Part shown: positions 9,098 through 17,828 of the stretch, piece after piece
Position numbering within the stretch: the first letter of the stretch is position 1
Layout: the number at the start of each line of letters is the position of its first letter
Origin: Roseobacter sp. SK209-2-6
Lineage (GTDB): Bacteria > Pseudomonadota > Alphaproteobacteria > Rhodobacterales > Rhodobacteraceae
Assembly: GCF_000169455.1 (NCBI RefSeq)
Contig: NZ_AAYC01000021.1
Coordinates: 1-56,733 of the forward strand
DNA: 56,733 bases
Direction: 5' to 3'
Notes under the pieces: generated by a model
Databases searched by the model: none
The model's input: the letters and a program-made list of their open reading frames with translations, nothing else
Told to the model about the DNA's origin: nothing
Position numbers and translations under genes: made by a program

Positions 9098-9951
9098 GTA
9101 TGGGGGGGTGGAACCATTGGAAGGCGGGTCTGTTGCTGGCTCTGCCGATGAGCATTGCCAATGCGGCCTGGGCCGAATGCGACTCCCACTCCGGGACATG
9201 CGAGATCGCAACCGGCAGCTATCACATTGTTTTGCCACAAGGGGACGAGCATTCGACAGAGGCTGAACTTCCAGCGGTGGTCTTTCTACATGGGCACGGG
9301 GGATCAGGCGCTGGATCGCTGCTCAACCAAAGCCTGGTCGAAGGGTTGACCGCGTGGGGCTATGCGGTGATTGCCCCAGATGCCCTACCACGCCGGGGCA
9401 CCCGCAGCTGGACCTTTTTTCCCGGCTGGGAAGGGCGCGATGAAATCACTTTTTTGCAGGATGTGGCGGCGGATGCTGCGGAACGTTTTGGTCTGAAACG
9501 TGAAGAAATGGTCCTAGCGGGGTTTTCTGCCGGGGCCTTTATGGTGAATTACCTGGCCTGCGCGGAACCTGACAGCTTTGCTGCCTATGCGCCGATTGCC
9601 GGTGGGTTCTGGCGTCCACAACCGGAGCACTGCGCGGGACCAGTGCGCCTGTTCCAGAGCCATGGTTGGCAGGATGGGGTTGTGCCCTTGGAGGGGCGCT
9701 ATCTGGGTGGCGGACGGTTTCAGCAGGGGGATATCTTTGCAGGGCTGGAGCTGTGGCGAGAGGCCAATGGCTGCATCGAACAAGCGCCCGAGAAACGTGA
9801 GATCAAGGGAGAGACCCTGCGCAGAAGCTGGAACTGCACTGAGGGAGGCGATATCGCGTTTGTGCTTTATCCCGGTGGCCATCAAATTCCGGCAGAGTGG
9901 TCCGATTGGATGGTGGATTGGTTCGAAGCGGCGGATCCTGGCGCAGGCTAG
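9094..9951 (+). CDS. Secreted alpha/beta-hydrolase, LpqC / PHB-depolymerase-like esterase
   Basis: Esterase of the polyhydroxybutyrate-depolymerase-like family, 285 residues. A Sec signal peptide (LLLALPMSIANAAWA) ends near residue 27. The fold shows VVFLHGHGGSG (oxyanion loop, near 60), the nucleophile elbow GFSAG near 148, and a C-terminal His in YPGGHQIPAEW. Export suggests an extracytoplasmic ester substrate, which cannot be named. The start at 9094 overlaps the rhodanese stop as ATGA and follows GGGAGGG. An upstream ATG at 9085 is possible but less well placed. Confidence 0.85.
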   Translation: MSMGGWNHWKAGLLLALPMSIANAAWAECDSHSGTCEIATGSYHIVLPQGDEHSTEAELPAVVFLHGHGGSGAGSLLNQSLVEGLTAWGYAVIAPDALPRRGTRSWTFFPGWEGRDEITFLQDVAADAAERFGLKREEMVLAGFSAGAFMVNYLACAEPDSFAAYAPIAGGFWRPQPEHCAGPVRLFQSHGWQDGVVPLEGRYLGGGRFQQGDIFAGLELWREANGCIEQAPEKREIKGETLRRSWNCTEGGDIAFVLYPGGHQIPAEWSDWMVDWFEAADPGAG

Positions 9952-10150
9952 CGCGGGCTGCCCAATATGTTGATTCTAGCCTGTTGATGCGCTTGGCAAG
10001 GGCGACGAGGGCGATCAGCAATGCGACGATAGCTTGTTGCGGGAAGCTTGTTTCGTGGCGTCTTGCTCTGGATTTCCCAGGCTCCCTGTACTGGGTGTGC
10101 TCCCGCGCCTGTTTCATGCTTCAAAGAAGCCCGAAAATCAGCCTTGGGCC

Positions 10151-10178
10151 CTGCAGCGCCCCTGACGGGGCGCTGCAG
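10151..10178. terminator. Perfect 12-bp hairpin between convergent genes
   Basis: CTGCAGCGCCCC, loop TGAC, GGGGCGCTGCAG. It sits between the rightward esterase and the leftward opgH, where a shared terminator is expected. Neither strand has a T-run right next to the stem, so factor-independent termination is unproven. It could also protect the 3' end of either mRNA. Confidence 0.55.
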
Positions 10179-10218
10179 TCGTTCTGCTATTGCGTTGACG
10201 GCGAGCGAGGTGAGCGCG

Positions 10219-12132
10219 TCACTCTGCGGCGGAGCCTGCCTGACTATCCAGAAAATGACGCAGATGCTGCCGGTATTGGCGTGCCATACGGGTGATCCGG
10301 GGCTCGCGGTAAAGCACAGGCGTTCCCATCCAACCCCGAGAAACCTGGCTGGCCTGCAGACCAGAGAGAGCGGAAAGCGGCACCGCCAGGATCAGCGACA
10401 GGGCAATGGGCACCAGCCAAAGCGAGACCAGACCGGCAATGATACCGCCCCAAAGCGCAAGACCACTTAGGGTCTCCAGCGCGTGGCAGATGAGCAGAGT
10501 GCGTAGCCCGTAACTGCCGCCATCACGGGCCTGAGGCGACCAGCCGCGCTGCAATCCGAACAGGGTGCGGAACACCGCAATCATCTGCTGCACCATCAGG
10601 ATCGGCGCGTAGAGGATCGCCAGTGCAATTTCTGAAAGAACCGAGAGCACAAAACGCCCCAGGCCGCCATAATCCGCAAGCCTGCCACCGGTCAGAACAA
10701 CGGAAATCACCGCAAGCAGCTTTGGCGCCAAGAGCATGGCATAGATCAGGAGGATCACCAGAACGTGCCGTGGCTCTGACATGTCGGGCCAGGAGGGTCG
10801 CGAGGGGTTGCTCTCGCTGAAGTAGGAAATCACCGAGACCTCATCACCAAGACCGATGAGTGCCCAGATCACCAGCAGCGCAAACCAGATTGGCGCCATC
10901 AGATAGCCAATGGCCCCATGCAAGAGATGAAAGCGCGACATGGCAAAGAACCCCTTGGCCCCAAGCAGATTGAGATGCTGCAGATTACCCTGGCACCAAC
11001 GCCGATCCCGCAGGATATGGTCGATCAGGGTGGGCGGGGTCTCTTCATAGGAACCCCCAAGGCGTGGCAGGAAACGCACCCGCCAGCCAGCTCGGCGCAA
11101 AAGACCTGCTTCGACAAAATCATGGCTCATGATCAGCTTTTCACGGCCTGTCAGGCGAGAGCGCAAAAGAGGCAGACCTGCACAGGCGGCAAAGGCGCGG
11201 GTGCGGATGATGGCGTTATGGCCCCAGTAGTTGCCCTCATGCCCGCACCAGCGCGCCAGTCCTTCGGCCAGGGCGAGCCCGTAAACGCCATTGGCAAACT
11301 GCTGCATACGTCCAAAAATGGACTGCGCACCAATGAGCTGGGGGTAGCTCTGGATCAGCCCGGCACTTGGATCGCGCGAAAGGGCATCTGCTAGACGGGA
11401 GATGGCGCGACCGGTCATCAGGCTATCGGCATCCAGCACCAGCATGGCCTCATAGCCCGCCCCCCAGCGCTTTAACCAATCGCTGATATTGCCGACCTTG
11501 CGGCCAATGTTGTCGGCACGGCGACGGTAGTAGAGCTCCATCCCCTCGGGCAGGCTCGCGCGCAGTGCCTCGACACTCAGGCGTTCCTGCTCGGCAAGCG
11601 CATCATCGCGGGTGTCGGACAGGATGAACATGGCGTAGCTGTGGCCACAGCTGCGGGCCTGCAGCTCTTCCAGCATGGATTGCACATTGCCCAGCACATA
11701 CCAAGGGACTTCGTTATAGACGGGGACCAGCAGCGCCACCTTCATGGGCTTTACCGGAGCACTGGGGCGGCTGCGGTCGCGTTTGGAGAGCGAATAAAGC
11801 CCAAGAAGCACGGTAGAAACGGAAAAGCAGATCCAGAAGAAGTTAAAGGCGATCAGCGCCAGCAAAAGCACTTCGAGCCAGGTAAAGCCGCCATCTGCAA
11901 ACCAGCCCTGCATCACCCAGGTCAGGGCCGCTGTCGCCAACATGGCAGGGGAAAATGCCAGAATGCGCCACAGGGCGACCTGTCTGGGGGCCTCCGCCAT
12001 TGGTGCGCTCTGATCCCGGAAGGGGGCAGCAAAATCCTGCTCTGGCATCTCCATTGGCTGCAGTACCGGCATCAGTGGCTCTGGCCGTAACTCTCGCGAG
12101 GGGATTTCTCCGGGTTTTAAAGCCACTGTCAT
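10219..12132 (-). CDS. opgH: Glucans biosynthesis glucosyltransferase H
   Basis: Inner-membrane family 2 glycosyltransferase that polymerises UDP-glucose into the beta-glucan backbone of osmoregulated periplasmic glucans. It has 637 residues. Two helices (near 55-115) precede the catalytic domain with LLVPVYNE, LVLDADSLMTG (the DxD-type motif) and DRRWCQGNLQHL (Q/RxxRW type), followed by several C-terminal helices. The chosen ATG at 12132 overlaps the opgG stop as ATGA; an ATG three codons upstream is also in frame. It is the last gene of the opgC-opgG-opgH unit. Confidence 0.95.
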   Translation of the reverse strand: MTVALKPGEIPSRELRPEPLMPVLQPMEMPEQDFAAPFRDQSAPMAEAPRQVALWRILAFSPAMLATAALTWVMQGWFADGGFTWLEVLLLALIAFNFFWICFSVSTVLLGLYSLSKRDRSRPSAPVKPMKVALLVPVYNEVPWYVLGNVQSMLEELQARSCGHSYAMFILSDTRDDALAEQERLSVEALRASLPEGMELYYRRRADNIGRKVGNISDWLKRWGAGYEAMLVLDADSLMTGRAISRLADALSRDPSAGLIQSYPQLIGAQSIFGRMQQFANGVYGLALAEGLARWCGHEGNYWGHNAIIRTRAFAACAGLPLLRSRLTGREKLIMSHDFVEAGLLRRAGWRVRFLPRLGGSYEETPPTLIDHILRDRRWCQGNLQHLNLLGAKGFFAMSRFHLLHGAIGYLMAPIWFALLVIWALIGLGDEVSVISYFSESNPSRPSWPDMSEPRHVLVILLIYAMLLAPKLLAVISVVLTGGRLADYGGLGRFVLSVLSEIALAILYAPILMVQQMIAVFRTLFGLQRGWSPQARDGGSYGLRTLLICHALETLSGLALWGGIIAGLVSLWLVPIALSLILAVPLSALSGLQASQVSRGWMGTPVLYREPRITRMARQYRQHLRHFLDSQAGSAAE

Positions 12133-13646
12133 GCGGTCCACCGATAGAGCCAGACTTCGCTGGCAGCTTTGCCCTCACGGCGAAGCTGCAGGCGGAGTTC
12201 CACGTGGTTTTCTTCATTCGGGGCAAAGCTGAAGGCAAGACGCAGCCCGCCGGTGGCCGGGTTTCTTTGCAAGACTCCCTCACTCACCTCAACATGCGGA
12301 GAAGAGAGATGCACCTCGACCTCATCGGGGTTCCCTTCCAAGAGCGGATGGGCTTCGAAATCCACCGTCATCAAGCGGCCCGGGGTGCCAAAAATGCGCG
12401 CACCTGCGGCGGTATCGATCACTCGGGCCAGATCCAGGCCCGGCTCTTCGCCCCAGCTGAGACGATAAGACAGGGGGATCTCACTGCCTGGTGCATAGGG
12501 TTCACGCGGGCGCCAATAGGCAACGATATTGTCGTAGATCTCTTTGTCGGCCGGAATTTCCACCAGGGTCACAGCCCCCTTGCCCCAGTCGCCCTTTGGT
12601 TCCACCCAAAGGCTGGGGCGGCGGTGATAGAAGGCTTCCAGATCTTCGAAGTCCCCCAACTGACGAGAGCGTTGCATCAGGCCAAAGCCGCGCGGGTTTT
12701 CATCGACGAAGGAGGAAATCTGCAAACGTGTCGGATTTGCCAGCGGCCGCCACAGGGTTTCGCCATTGCCGTTTTGCACCAAGAGCCCGTCACTGTCATG
12801 CACATTGGGACGAAAATCGTCAAAGCGGTTGCGGTTGGTACGATCAAACAGAAACATCGAAGTCAGTGGCGCCAGTCCGGCGTGGCTGAGCTCTTCACGG
12901 GCGAAGAGGCGGGCTTCCACATCCATGATGGTATTGCTGCCCGGTGTCACGGTAAAGCGGTAGGCCCCCGAGACGGATGGAGAATCCATCAGCGCATGGA
13001 CCACCATATAGCGCTGATCCGGGGCGGGTTTTTCCAGCCAGAATTCGATGAAATCAGGGAATTCTTCGCCCATGGGGTCGCCGGTTTTCAGTGCCAGCCC
13101 GCGCGCTGAAAGGCCATAGGATTGACCGATGCCAATTGCGCGGAAATAGCTGGCGCCCTGGAAGACGCAGAATTCGGTCTTTTTGCCCGGCTGGTCCAAT
13201 TGGGTGCGCAGGCGAACGCCGCTGTAGCCCAGATCGGGCGGATTGCTGAGGGGCGGGGCAATCTCTCCGCGCTTGAACAGGGCCAGATCAAAGCCAAAGG
13301 GGCGGGTCATACCCTGATCGACTGTATTTACCTGCACCGTATGACGGAAGTAGAGCCCCGGCAGGAAGAGGTCGATGTTGTAGCTGCTGTCTCCATCAGC
13401 CCAGATCGCATCCTCAAGACGGAAGCGATGTGCTTTATACTGATCATAGGACAGATCCAGCCAATCCTGTGGCACCAGGGGCCGGGATTGATAGGGTCTC
13501 TCTGCTAGGGCACGGGCGCGGTCGATGACCACTTCATGGGAGAAGGCCGCTGCCCCGCTCGCCGCAGCCTGATGCAGGGGCAGGGCAGTGAGAATGGTCG
13601 AGGAAAGGAGGCTGGTCAGAAAGCCACGGCGGCTGAAGCTGCTCAT
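12129..13646 (-). CDS. opgG: Periplasmic glucan biosynthesis protein OpgG/OpgD, Tat-exported
   Basis: Periplasmic protein needed for glucan backbone synthesis or release; members have recently been assigned glucanase activity. It has 505 residues and begins with a twin-arginine signal (SFSRRGFLTSLL), cleaved near AAAS at 30. E. coli OpgD is Tat-exported while OpgG is Sec-exported, so the signal resembles OpgD; the symbol opgG follows its role as the only copy here. Typical motifs are YQSRPLVPQDWLDLSYDQY (about 52-70) and DENPRGFGLMQRSR. It overlaps opgC upstream and opgH downstream by ATGA. Confidence 0.93.
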   Translation of the reverse strand: MSSFSRRGFLTSLLSSTILTALPLHQAAASGAAAFSHEVVIDRARALAERPYQSRPLVPQDWLDLSYDQYKAHRFRLEDAIWADGDSSYNIDLFLPGLYFRHTVQVNTVDQGMTRPFGFDLALFKRGEIAPPLSNPPDLGYSGVRLRTQLDQPGKKTEFCVFQGASYFRAIGIGQSYGLSARGLALKTGDPMGEEFPDFIEFWLEKPAPDQRYMVVHALMDSPSVSGAYRFTVTPGSNTIMDVEARLFAREELSHAGLAPLTSMFLFDRTNRNRFDDFRPNVHDSDGLLVQNGNGETLWRPLANPTRLQISSFVDENPRGFGLMQRSRQLGDFEDLEAFYHRRPSLWVEPKGDWGKGAVTLVEIPADKEIYDNIVAYWRPREPYAPGSEIPLSYRLSWGEEPGLDLARVIDTAAGARIFGTPGRLMTVDFEAHPLLEGNPDEVEVHLSSPHVEVSEGVLQRNPATGGLRLAFSFAPNEENHVELRLQLRREGKAASEVWLYRWTA

Positions 13647-14929
13647 CGTTTGGCCCTCCAGGGCTGCGATTTGAACCAGCCCGCCGCATAGGCGCAGACA
13701 ATGATCAGGGCAAAGCCTGCCAGATTGGCCGCAGCGGTGATCAGGATGCCGCGGTCTGTCTGATCCAGCGCAAAGCCGATGAGACGGGCCAGAGCCATGG
13801 AGAAGACAAAGACCGCCAGGCTTTGCTGCCCCACCTTGGTGATGATCCCAAGGAGATAGGCCCAGACCCGCGCGCTCAGTGAATGCCCGGAGGCAATCAG
13901 ACGCTTGCCGCCTTCACCGGCGATCAGCCACCCCAGATAGGCCAGCGCCAGGAAATGAGCATAGCGCAGCAGGCCAAAGTCGGTTTTTTCACGCCACTGC
14001 GCCGTGGTTTTCCACCAGGGGCGGATCAGATCCCCCAGATCTCCGTTGGCGGCATCGACCCAGAGGAAAACCTTCCAAGACCCAAAGGGGGCTGACAGAA
14101 CCAGGAAAGCAGCCGCAACCACCCCCAAGAGGGCCGAGACCGGCGGTTTGGGCAGCCAACCCTTCATGAAGGCAAAGCCGGTAAAGAACAGCAATTGCCA
14201 GCCAAAGGGGTTAAAGAACCATTCGCGCGCGGACCAAGGCTCGGCCGGCAATGAGGCGCCATCAGGGCCGAGGCCGATCAGATAGGGGTTGGCGGCCAGC
14301 CAAATGAGAGCAGAGGCCAGCGCGATGGACCAGAGGCCAATGCGCTCCAGCCCCATCATCAGTGGCATCAGGGCCAGAACCACCAGATACATCGGCAAGA
14401 TGTCAAAGTAGTTGGGCACATAGGTGAGGGTGAACAGCCCCACCAGCTGCGGCGCCGGATCCTTAAAGAAATGCTGCAGGTTCAAGGAGTTGATATAGGT
14501 CTTGTCAAAGGCGCCATAGGTATCAAGCGCGGCCATGGTCATGGCAACAAAGAAGAAGAGGCCGATATGCGCCCAAAAGACCTGCCAGCAGCGAAACAGC
14601 ACCCGTGCGGTTCCCAGCCACCAGCCCCGGCGGGCAAAAGAGCCACCAAAGGCAATGGCCGAGGCCATGCCGGAGCAGAAGACAAAGATCTCGGTCGCAT
14701 CCGAAAAGCCAAAGCGCGCAGGAATCCAGCCGGTCCAGCGGTTGCCGGGGATATGGGCGACCAGAATGATGAACATGGCGATGCCACGATAAAAATCCAG
14801 TCGCGGGTCGCGCACCCGCGGCGCTGCAGCAGAGAGCGGCGCCGTTGGGGAGGCGGGCTTGTTTGCCGCTTTGGCACGGGATGCTGGAAAGGGAGAAACC
14901 TCCGCCATGCTTGGCTGATCCTTGTTCAT
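13643..14929 (-). CDS. opgC: OpgC membrane acyltransferase (glucan succinylation)
   Basis: OpgC-type integral membrane protein that adds succinyl or other acyl groups to periplasmic glucans. It has 428 residues with about ten helices. The N-terminal motif RDPRLDFYRGIAMFIILVAH near 40-59 (Arg and His of acyltransferase-3-like enzymes) identifies the family. An Ala/Pro-rich cytoplasmic tail of about 38 residues precedes it. The start codon lies 18 bp after the TPR gene and its stop overlaps opgG, so all four genes probably share a transcript. A start at residue 8 (ATG at 14908) is possible. Confidence 0.92.
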   Translation of the reverse strand: MNKDQPSMAEVSPFPASRAKAANKPASPTAPLSAAAPRVRDPRLDFYRGIAMFIILVAHIPGNRWTGWIPARFGFSDATEIFVFCSGMASAIAFGGSFARRGWWLGTARVLFRCWQVFWAHIGLFFFVAMTMAALDTYGAFDKTYINSLNLQHFFKDPAPQLVGLFTLTYVPNYFDILPMYLVVLALMPLMMGLERIGLWSIALASALIWLAANPYLIGLGPDGASLPAEPWSAREWFFNPFGWQLLFFTGFAFMKGWLPKPPVSALLGVVAAAFLVLSAPFGSWKVFLWVDAANGDLGDLIRPWWKTTAQWREKTDFGLLRYAHFLALAYLGWLIAGEGGKRLIASGHSLSARVWAYLLGIITKVGQQSLAVFVFSMALARLIGFALDQTDRGILITAAANLAGFALIIVCAYAAGWFKSQPWRAKR

Positions 14930-14947
14930 TTTTCTTGGTCTTTGTCG

Positions 14948-16312
14948 TTATTCTGCAGGCATGCTCTGGCTGTCTGTCCCGGAGCGCCCTGCTGCGATCA
15001 ACTCGCGGCGCGCCAGGGCATAATTGTCTTCCCCGCCGGCCCGTTTGGCGCGGCGATCATCCAGGATCGCCTCTGCTGCGTCGAATTCTCCGGCGCGCAG
15101 GCCGGCATCGATGGTCATGCGCTCAAAAACATCGCGCTGCGCATGGCTGCCGCCTGCCAGCTGCATGTCCTTGCGAGCGCGAGTCAAATGGGCAAAGGCC
15201 AGCGTATAATCCCCATCACCAAAGGCTTCCAGCCCGTTGGCAGCGTGGCAACCGGGGCTGGCCATGCGTTCTTGGGCTTCGTTGTTGCGGGTTTTGGCAT
15301 CTTCGTGGATCCGGGTGACCAAGCGACGGGCTTCAGCTTTGCGGTCGCGACCTGCGAGCGCCAGCAGATAGTGCAGATCGGCAAAGATCAGGCTGCCATC
15401 CTCTGTCCGATTGGCACAAAGTTCCGACAGCTCTTCCCAGCGGTTGCCAACCGCATGGCCGTTCAGCTCTAGCCGCATCAACAGGGAAGTTGCGTTGGAG
15501 ATGTCGCGGTAATCGTCGGTCTTATCCTTGCGAACCTCAGTATCATAGAGCACCAGCGCCTTATCCGCCTGGCCCAGATCCAGATGCATCAAGGCCTTGT
15601 GCCACCAGACGTGATAGCGGAAGTTGTTACAATGGTCCCAGGCTTCTTCACGGCCCTCGAGCCAATCGAGCCCCTGTTTGGCATTGCCGGTCATTTCATG
15701 GACATGGGCCACAGAATGCAACCCCCAGGCGTCATCCGGCGCCATCCACAGGGCCTGCCGCCCGGTCACCTCGGCCTTTTCATAAGAGCCGGTTTCTTCC
15801 AGGGCGAAGGAATAGCACCCCAGCAGGTAGCCGCGCCCGGCATGTTCCGGTGCATAGGCAGGCATCACTCGTTCGATCGATTCCCGCATCCCTTTGGGAT
15901 CCCCCATGATGAACCGGATCCCGTGGCTAAGCTTCATCGCCAGCGTATCCGTCGGGAAATCTGTCAGAACCCGTTCCATAATCTGGATGGAACGGCTGGG
16001 GCGTCCATGAAGCCAGGCTTCGAGCGCATCGACATATCTCTGTTCCCGAGGGAGGGCGGAGTCATAGTTGGCTTTTGCATCCTTCAAAGCCTCACGGGCC
16101 ATGGGCAGCAATTCGGAACGCCCGAGCATCAAGAGGGAAAGACCTTTGATGGCCTGTCCCAGGACAAAGCCGGGGGCCGCTGCGAGGACCGCGCCCAGAT
16201 GCTCGGCAGTGCTTGCGGAATGGGCGAGCACCCCGAGCTGCGCCGCGTCCCAGCTCTTGCGGGTCCCTGCGCTGCTGAGGCTGGTCTCTTGTCCGAAGAT
16301 GTCTTGCGTCAT
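14948..16312 (-). CDS. TPR protein of the TTC38 family
   Basis: A 454-residue helical-repeat protein resembling the tetratricopeptide-repeat-38 family found in animals and Proteobacteria; its biochemical role is not established. Recognisable segments are TLAMKLSHGIRFIMGD near 149, APDDAWGLHSVAHVHEMTG near 210-228 and NNFRYHVWWHKALMHLDLG near 250. There is no signal peptide or membrane segment, so it is cytoplasmic. The start is set at ATG 16312 (MTQDIFG); the frame stays open to 16384. Being 18 bp from opgC it looks like the first gene of the glucan unit, although a functional link is only inferred. Confidence 0.85.
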   Translation of the reverse strand: MTQDIFGQETSLSSAGTRKSWDAAQLGVLAHSASTAEHLGAVLAAAPGFVLGQAIKGLSLLMLGRSELLPMAREALKDAKANYDSALPREQRYVDALEAWLHGRPSRSIQIMERVLTDFPTDTLAMKLSHGIRFIMGDPKGMRESIERVMPAYAPEHAGRGYLLGCYSFALEETGSYEKAEVTGRQALWMAPDDAWGLHSVAHVHEMTGNAKQGLDWLEGREEAWDHCNNFRYHVWWHKALMHLDLGQADKALVLYDTEVRKDKTDDYRDISNATSLLMRLELNGHAVGNRWEELSELCANRTEDGSLIFADLHYLLALAGRDRKAEARRLVTRIHEDAKTRNNEAQERMASPGCHAANGLEAFGDGDYTLAFAHLTRARKDMQLAGGSHAQRDVFERMTIDAGLRAGEFDAAEAILDDRRAKRAGGEDNYALARRELIAAGRSGTDSQSMPAE

Positions 16313-16504
16313 TGGGGGTCCAATCTCTGCCTGGAATAATATGTTCTGTGCTGCTCCCAAGATTAGACCAGCCCTAAAGGCCATGCGACTATGCTCGCGC
16401 TTTGGTGAAGCCCTGTGTGTGCGGAGTGTGAATTCTTGCCAAAATAGTCCGTAAAATCAGGCGGTTTTCCGCGTCTTTGTAACCATCGGCGGTGCAATGC
16501 AAAC

Positions 16505-16531
16505 AATGACCCGCCAAATGGGCGGGTCATT
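16505..16531 (-). terminator. Hairpin terminator after the CoA-transferase operon
   Basis: AATGACCCGCC, loop AAATG, GGCGGGTCATT: a perfect 11-bp stem. It lies about 70 bp past the CoA-transferase stop. On the minus strand the tail is GTTTGC; on the plus strand it is GCCGTTTTTTG. It probably ends leftward transcription before the TPR-opg promoter. Confidence 0.65.
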
Positions 16532-16598
16532 GCCGTTTTTTGTAACATTCCATGTTTCAATGTGACCTGATCTGCTTTGGGTTCAGGCCCGGGGAGGG

Positions 16599-17828
16599 TC
16601 AGTCTTCGGCAAATGGATCGGGCGCGTTGAGAATCTCTTGGCTGGACGCCCCACATTGTGGAGGTGCGTGCCGGTAGGTGACCGGAGTGCGGGAGAAGTT
16701 CAAAGGATTGCCCAAGAGGCGCACGGGGCCAGCACTGCTTTGCATGTTGATGGACATGTTACGGGCCGCAACCTGATCCGTTGCAAAGACCCGCTCCAGA
16801 TCCTGGACTGGTCCGGCGGGAACCTTGCGGGCTTCCATTTCTGCGATGACCTCATCCATTGTGTGGCGCCGCACAGCCGGGATCAGAATATCGTTGAGCG
16901 CTGCACGGTTCTGCAAACGGGCGGGGTTGGTGGCAAAGCGCGGATCTTCTGCTAGCCCTTCGAGGCGCAGGAACTCCATCAGGCGGCGAAATTGACTGTC
17001 ATTGCCGACCGCCAGAATGACATGGGCGTCCGAGGTTTCATAAAGACCATAGGGCATGATCGAAGGGTGCTCATTGCCGCGCCGCTCGGGCACCTTGCCG
17101 GTGTTGAGGTAGGCGACGCCTTCGTTGATCAGCCAGGCGATCTGGGCATCGACCAGCGCCAGATCGATCTGCTGTCCCTCGCCGGTTTTCTCTCGATGGT
17201 GCAGGGCAGCGAGAATGCCGATGCAGGCATACATGCCGCACATGACATCAGCGATGCCGACCCCGGCCTTCACAGGTTGGCCCTGTGGTTCACCTGTCAG
17301 GGACATGATGCCGCCATAGCCCTGGGCCATCAGGTCATAGCCGGGTTTTGAACTGTTTGGACCTGTCTGGCCATAGCCGGAGATCGAGCAATAGATCAGA
17401 TTTGGGAACTCCTGCTTCAGGCTGGCATAGTCCAGCCCGTATTTGGCCAGGCCACCGGGTTTGAAATTCTCGATCAAGATGTCGGCCGTTGCCGCCAGAC
17501 GCCTAACGATCTGCTGGCCCTCTTGGCTGGCAATATCCAGCGCTAGCGAGCGTTTGTTGCGGTTGGCAGCCATAAAATAGGCAGAAAGATCGCTTTCTTG
17601 CCCCATGTCGTCGACCACATAGGGAGGGCCCCATTGGCGGGTGTCATCGCCGCCGGTTCTGGGGTTTTCAACCTTCAGAACCGAGGCGCCGAGATCCCCC
17701 AGAAGCTGGGTGCAGGTGGGACCTGCAAGGATGCGCGAGAGGTCCAGAACCTTGACCCCTTTGAGGGCGCCATGTCCCAGGAGGTCCGCGGCATTCCAGC
17801 CCGCAGGCATCTGTTCAGATCCGGCCAT
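16599..17828 (-). CDS. Class III (CaiB/BaiF) CoA-transferase
   Basis: Transfers CoA between carboxylic acids; substrate unknown. The 409 residues show the family layout: LDLSRILAGPTCTQLLGDLG near 27-46, GGDDTRQWGPP near 58, NRNKRSLALDI near 85, and LVDAQIAW near 172, where the Asp is the expected acyl-anhydride nucleophile. AGGAGG stands five bases before the ATG at 17828; two earlier in-frame ATGs at 17831 and 17858 are less well spaced. The gene overlaps the 3' end of the ThDP enzyme by 14 bp, so the two are probably co-translated and act in one pathway. Formyl-CoA:oxalate transferase paired with oxalyl-CoA decarboxylase would be an analogous arrangement, but the sequence does not prove it. 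Confidence 0.88.
   Translation of the reverse strand: MAGSEQMPAGWNAADLLGHGALKGVKVLDLSRILAGPTCTQLLGDLGASVLKVENPRTGGDDTRQWGPPYVVDDMGQESDLSAYFMAANRNKRSLALDIASQEGQQIVRRLAATADILIENFKPGGLAKYGLDYASLKQEFPNLIYCSISGYGQTGPNSSKPGYDLMAQGYGGIMSLTGEPQGQPVKAGVGIADVMCGMYACIGILAALHHREKTGEGQQIDLALVDAQIAWLINEGVAYLNTGKVPERRGNEHPSIMPYGLYETSDAHVILAVGNDSQFRRLMEFLRLEGLAEDPRFATNPARLQNRAALNDILIPAVRRHTMDEVIAEMEARKVPAGPVQDLERVFATDQVAARNMSINMQSSAGPVRLLGNPLNFSRTPVTYRHAPPQCGASSQEILNAPDPFAED

Noticed and set aside
11955-13109. 384-codon plus-strand frame across opgH/opgG
   Set aside because: It runs opposite two well-supported glucan genes, crosses their junction and shows no family motif; high-GC third-position bias explains it.
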